Part shown: positions 58,052 through 64,000 of the stretch, piece after piece | Numbering within the stretch: the stretch's first letter is position 1 | Layout: each line of letters begins with the position of its first letter | NCBI RefSeq assembly: GCF_037975245.1 | Contig: NC_092578.1 | Span: 2,730,001-2,794,000 of the forward strand | DNA: 64,000 bases | Source: Apostichopus japonicus | Taxonomy: Eukaryota; Echinodermata; Holothuroidea; Aspidochirotida; Stichopodidae | Direction of reading: 5' to 3' | Program-made: the position numbers and the translations under genes | Notes under the pieces: model-generated | What the model saw: the letters and a program-made list of their open reading frames with translations, nothing else | What the model was told of the DNA's origin: nothing | The model's database searches: none

Positions 58052-61000
58052 TATAAAGGCCTAATTTTAGTAAATGAGGACGAAAAGAAAAATTTTATAA
58101 ATTGTATAAATATAAATTAATAGATTAGAGCCAATTATATCTTTCCTGATTCAAAGGGTTGATTTATCTGTAAATATCTGAGCAGTATACATGTGTAAAC
58201 AATAACATAGATCAAAGTCAAGCTATCGGCTACAGTCTTGTGACGGTAAAAGCACTTCAATCTTCGCGAGGAATCCTACTTATCACGTGACCCACTTTAC
58301 GATTTCACATGCTTTGTGTTAACTGTATATCATACATACATATACATTATATAGATGATAAAGGTACCGGTATAGGCTATACATTTATATATGTTAGGAT
58401 AGAAGATGCATTGTGGGATTTTAATGTAGAAAACAGCTCGAGGGGAAGATTTCTTCTCCATCACTTCGAAGTGTATTGAACCATGTGCAATGCACTGGAA
58501 TTGAAAATATACGGCAATTTCAATTTTATTTCTTTACTTTTTCTTTTTTTCTCTGGTTTGATCAGAGAGTGAGTTCGATGAATTGTGAGAGAGCTTTTGG
58601 ACGAAATGTGGCAAAGTATGTCTTTGAATTGAATGTCTGATCTTATATATAATCAAAAAATATGCTTGTATCAAACAAAAATATTAAATTGGTAAATAAA
58701 AGTCATTTTAACAAATTATTATAATCACTCCCTGAACTAAATGTGGCTTTAATTCATATTTTCAAGAAATAATTGGTAATAAATAATAAAATCAAGATTT
58801 TGGAAACAAATAAGCGTGAAAATGTTCAAAACTTTTTCTCTTGCATTTGTATCTATCAGAGTCAAATCAGTGTTATGTACTATGTAAACAAGGTTACATG
58901 TGGTATTGATAATGTATATAGTGCGATATCTTCAATTTCCGTGCGTGTGATCGATAAGTTACAGAATGCAAATATTGTCTAATAAATAATATAATGATAC
59001 ATTTATTTACATATCGAAGGATGGACAATTGAACGTTACCAAGGTCATAGGTATGAGACAGGATTATGGGGTGGAGAAGGTGGAAAGGTAGTTCTATTCC
59101 AAACATTTGCGATAAAAAAAAAACAGACAATGGTGTGATTAGTGTCCAGTTTTAATGACGCGCTGATCAGATATTCAGCTTAGGGAATAATTTCTCCTCA
59201 CTACCCCCCCCCCCTCCCCCTTACAGCAAACCACCACCGCAACCACCACCAAACACGTTTCCTCTGAATCCAGGATATGCTGGTGATATTTATTAATATT
59301 GAACGACATTTTCCGTGTATCCTGGAAACTTACACCGTATACGGTGAACAAGCGAACCTTGTTATGAAAAGTCTTTACCATATGCAGTAACAATGGAGAG
59401 GTTTGGAGTCCTCAATTTAAATGACAAGCCCAACCGTTCGCGGCAGGTAGAAAGATATGCATGGGGGTGTGGAGGGCGGTGGAGAGTGGAGGAGGGGTGA
59501 TTGACAGGGAAGGGTTGCGGGGAGGGTGCAGAGTGATCATATACATTTTTTTATTCTGATATTTAGTTCTGATTTTTAGGAAAGTGCGTCAGCCTTAAAT
59601 AGTGATGGTTCATGAATTTTACAAGAACATTCATAATTAGAGTAATTTAAGAGAAATATCCCCAATATGTTGGCCAGGTATCAAATCACACTAAAAACGT
59701 ACATTTTGCATGAAAACTCAACATATATTATGTCGTGATTTTAAACTGCAGAGGTTTTACAAAATATAAAACAGTGACAAATAACCTAATATTTGTGAGA
59801 GATAAAAAGAAATTACTGAAATGGCTTAAAAAAAATGAAATAACTTGATATTAAGAAAGTCAAATTGGTAATTACCGGTCTTAATCACAATTATTCTAGT
59901 GTTATTATTTTGTTCTTTCTCTTATTATTATATTCTCTTTCTATATTTCTTCCTAGTAAGTTTCTATGTAACAATGCTATAATCATTTTTTTTTAAATTT
60001 TTTGGTAAAATGTTACCGCCAGCCTCTAAAACCTCTATGAGGATATATATATACACAGAATACAACTGAAATAAAAATATATCTTATTTATATAGATGGA
60101 TTATTCGGATGGGGGAGGGGTGGGGTATCTTACTGATTTTTGGATGCAACATGGCTGGGTCATAACCATGCAACGTTATACTGTGAAACCCAATACATGT
60201 TACACATATCACAACACACACCCCGGTAACGGAACGGAGAAGAAATCAGCCGAAATATGTTCTGCTATACGTTTACACTTACCTGCACTGACGATTTATG
60301 CATAAATACATACACTTTACATAATTAGCCTACAACTTACAGTTAAAGTACAACACATCTTACAGTATATAAGTACAAGAAAACAGACTTTATAAAGACT
60401 AAATCTTTCGAGGGAACGAGTGTGTGTGGGCGGGGGAGGGGATGGGGATGGGGGGAGGAGGAGGGGAGGACTTATGTTACTCAGACGAAAGCGAAAGGAA
60501 AATATTATTCACAGAGGCTTATTGTGGTGATTTTGGATAAAAAAGTTAAAAGAATCGTATTCTTATTAACATCCTATTAGTTGCACTTCAAATAATGAAG
60601 ACACAGTGCATTCCATGAACAAATTGAAGTTTTCCGATTTGATTTTGTATGCGATCGGTATTATTTACGGTATGTCGAAGTGTCTGGGCGACGGAATATT
60701 TTAGAAACGCAAATACAGTTACCATATGGTTAAATTTATGCTTTATATAAGAAACCAAATTTTGTCCTAGATTTGATTTATTTGATAATTTTGAAGAATA
60801 CTCGTTAGATTTAGGCCGAAAATTTCCTTCTTTGGACAAAGCTGTTCTCTATTAAGATTTACAAGCATACCTGTTGTATGATGTGCAATGGCGTGCTATA
60901 TATTTGTATATACCTTAAATGTCAACCGAAATCACAAGAGTGCTTTAACATCGTGGATTTCTACTGAGAACTGTTCAAAGACTCTACCGTACATATCCAA

Positions 61001-62101
61001 TATATGATATTTATTCTAAACCCCAAATGAACCTCTATACAAGCTTAAGATTTCATTCCATTCCATTGTTTGAATGACTCAATTGAGAATTAACACATGA
61101 CATTCTTAAGAATGATGTTAAAGTCTTTTGCGTGTTCAAAGAGATGATTTTTTTTCTTCAGTGTAGGAGGCCACAATCCTGCGATTTCCAATGGTGTATA
61201 AATGACCATAACATGTTGTATTCTTGGCACGCCAAATCTGTCAAAAGAATGGGCCATACATTTATAGACTAAATAATACTTGTAATATGCATGCTCCGTA
61301 TGTATTTGTCTACTGAATTTAGCCAAGCAATTGCAAGAAAAAAAGTTTTTTTTCAGTTCTTTCTTTCTTTCCTTTTTCGTTCTGTCTTTTTTCTTGCCGT
61401 TTTGTCGATTTTGTTCTCAGGTTACTGTAACAAATTGATAGTTATTCGCTCTTAAATCAATGATCACTTGTTAATGAGTGTATTATACCCGTTAGTGTAA
61501 GATAGGGGTAACTTACCTCTAAAACTCAGCCGGTTGCTTCCAGATAATTAGTTTTTTTTTTGTTTTTTTGGTTGGTTGTTGATGTGGTCAGAATTTTCTA
61601 AAACTTTGTTGTTACTCCACTAAATCAATCAAAGACCATCGTTTAAATTTACAACAGTCATTAGCTAAAAGCCTAAACCAATGACATGAATTATTCATGA
61701 GTCTTAGCTGGAGTGTATCTAGAGTAGATATCCTGTTTGTAACTTCCTGGGTGGCTGTCATCCAACTATCAACCTGACACTCGAAGCGAATGAGACACCT
61801 ATCGCTGTTGAACCATCCTCAAAACGCAATCTACAAGTCTAAAGAGATTCTCAATCTTTCCCCAAGACGAAAATCACGGGTGTCTTAAAACCCATTCACG
61901 TATTCGATCCTCCACGAAACATTTCACGAATAACCACCACTGCAACCTGTTGTGAATGTTGAATAAGATCCTTTTTTTCAATCTTATATGTATGTAACTT
62001 ACTCCTGACTTCCCGATTACGCAATGTCTATCATGAAGGATTAACGAACGCACGTGCGGCGGTAACTATGGCAACTTTTGAAAGTTCCAGTCGTTTTGTC
62101 A

Positions 62102-62111
62102 ATATATATAT

Positions 62112-62176
<65 letters not shown>
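62102..62176. repeat. (TA)n microsatellite
   Basis: About 75 bp of TA with one AA interruption, flanked by TTGTCAA and TTGACAA, a short inverted repeat. Confidence 0.92.
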
Positions 62177-62178
<2 letters not shown>

Positions 62179-62365
62179 ACAATTATTTAGTTTCTTTTCC
62201 AACTTCAAAGGTAGAAGCATTCACAAAATAAACGTCATTTCCCCCATGCAACAATAACAAAGATGAAATATTTGGACGATTCCGGATAAAACGACAATTA
62301 TTTTCTTCGAAAGTTTAAACCCAAATGTAAACATTTGTTATCATTATTTTTAATCCAAATATGCA

Positions 62366-62390
62366 ATTCAATTCAATTCAATTCAATTCA
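62366..62390. repeat. (AATTC)n microsatellite
   Basis: Five AATTC units, followed by TTTTTATTTGTGCACAGCC. Could be the tail of a reverse-oriented LINE, but no coding part is seen. Confidence 0.6.
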
Positions 62391-64000
62391 CCCTTTTTAT
62401 TTGTGCACAGCCGACACAAAATATAACCAATAATGTTCAATTTAAAATGCCTTGTTTGTATAGACATGCTTTCAAAAGCTTATATATACGTTGTTTCTGA
62501 TTGGTTAGTATAGGACTCAAGCATTTTAACATATTAAACTTTTAACATATTAAAATCTTTTTTCGCATTAATTTGGACATATATAGTAATATTTGCAGAT
62601 ATTTATTCAGCATTCTTGCCACAAGCATGGTTTGTTGCCTCTGGCTATAGCAGTACACGAAAACTATGGAACCAGTTGTTCTACGGTAACGTATAACCAG
62701 AGCTTACACAGACCCTCAATACATATTACAATCACGGAATCCGACATAAACTAGGTAGTAGGTCATTCATTTGATTTTATCTTAAAGTTCCCAGAGAAAG
62801 ACATGATGTACCGGAATAATTTTTGTTTTGACCTCCAGATGAAGGGAACGCTTAGCCACTGTCAATAATTCATAAATAGTCATAATATTTCTATCCATAC
62901 CTGATTTTTTTTTTCTCTCTTAGAGCCCAAAAAAATGTGTAAAGATAAACTTTTATACTACAACTGCTTACATAAAAACCCATCCACATTCCGAGCACTT
63001 ATATAAAACAAAATCGTAAACAACACTCAGGGAATTAGGATTTACAACGTGTTTGTATAGAACGTACTTGACCCCAGTGAACCTGTACATACAACTTTAG
63101 TGCCCTTGGTATAACATATACATTTGGGGAAATTTTAGAAGGAGAAAAAAACAATTGAAAGGATTTTATCTTAAGATATAATTGGAAATTTTTGGAAATC
63201 TAAGTATAAAGTAGCGGAGACCCCACACGGTGTATAAAAAGTCAAAATAATGCAAATATAAAAGAGACCTGATTTACAGAGATAATGTTCAGGTACTTGT
63301 TTTTATCTCTACTATGTAATACTTTAATATCACAGTTCATTTTTTTTCTGCAGGAAGAAAATTGGCAACTTATAAATGTGTGTATGTGGCCTCTAAACTA
63401 TACAGTATATACTAATGTACATATTCGTACTTTTCCATCGTACCAGTTCTCGCCCTCGTCATAGACCAAGGGGAAATATAGAAGAAAACTCAAACTTATC
63501 AACAAACATTGTTACCCTACGATACTTGAAATGTCTCTCAAAACGTTATTCTGTCTTAAGATATGTCTATATTTGTCCTTTTCCCCCTCTTCTATAGCAG
63601 GATGAGAAGTTTCGTTCTCAGTTCCAATTGATACATCAGCTTTCTGCTTCATTCGAAAAAAAGCTTAAAATTATCTAGATATCTCTCTTTTTTTCTTGAA
63701 AGTCTTTCTAGTTTTGAGAGAAACTATAAGGAAATAAACTCATTTTTTGGTGAGTTCTATTGTACTATTGTTTGTTACAACTACATTTGACAGTTAAGTA
63801 TAAAATACCTTATAATCGTTTCACAAAATGTCTGTAATCGGAATATTGAATATATTCCTGTTGATAATATCATTTACTTGGTTATTTACTTTGACAAAAT
63901 TGTCTGCCTCTGAAAAACTACAACAGCATAGGCCTACAAATAAGTGCCTATCTTCTATGCTACTATTGTGTATTGCTTTATAACGGGAGTGAAATCCGAT

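Larger units (their letters stand above)
55500..64000. other. Unassigned region at the right end
   Basis: I see no spliced gene that I can support. Open frames are short (60-85 codons) and show no known domain. The stretch is AT-rich with poly-A/T, poly-C and TA tracts. Distant upstream exons of a minus-strand gene cannot be ruled out. Confidence 0.5.

Overview
This window is metazoan nuclear DNA: AT-rich, full of microsatellites, with intron-split genes and GT-AG introns. Nothing bacterial, plasmid or viral was seen. The gene content (a uronyl/heparan-type 2-O-sulfotransferase and a PDF-receptor-like class B1 GPCR) and the repeat style suggest a marine invertebrate, possibly an echinoderm or other deuterostome. 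That taxonomic guess is inference.

Layout. 1-10.5 kb: intergenic, with a hAT-type MITE (2343-2798), a ~200-bp tandem duplication (1623-2010), a partial hAT-like remnant (7.1-7.4 kb) and a ~70-bp satellite (9.42-9.93 kb). 10.49-19.68 kb, plus strand: an eight-exon type II Golgi sulfotransferase gene whose splice phases all agree (357 codons plus stop), with a second hAT MITE inside intron 6. 19.9-20.7 kb: a 20-bp minisatellite just beyond its 3' end. 21.6 kb: an internally deleted copy of a U2-snRNA-headed SINE. 24.7-25.1 kb: the 3' end of a non-LTR retrotransposon. 26.2-48.7 kb, minus strand, convergent with the first gene: a class B1 GPCR in eleven exons (hormone-binding domain, seven helices, a candidate short tail). 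Its last intron holds a 2.7-kb repeat element packed with AGGTCA nuclear-receptor half-sites. Other introns hold (CGCA)n, (TA)n and an AP-1-site minisatellite. 48.8-64 kb: intergenic or unassigned, with two more U2-headed SINEs that have target-site duplications, a third hAT MITE (52.43-52.83 kb), a TIR element enclosing telomere-like repeats (50.26-50.43 kb), long (TA)n and (TTTATA)n tracts, and no convincing gene.

The most interesting items are: (1) three copies of a SINE-like family whose head is the first ~45 nt of U2 snRNA; (2) a GPCR that has lost both cysteines of the otherwise near-universal TM3-ECL2 disulfide; (3) a signal-peptide ORF lying one base out of frame with the receptor's first ectodomain exon; (4) repeated DR4/DR5/DR1 nuclear-receptor-like half-site clusters in a tandem array.

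The two genes have no obvious shared pathway. One modifies glycosaminoglycans in the Golgi; the other is a cell-surface neuropeptide receptor. Family assignments rest on motifs recognised by eye; no alignment or database search was run.
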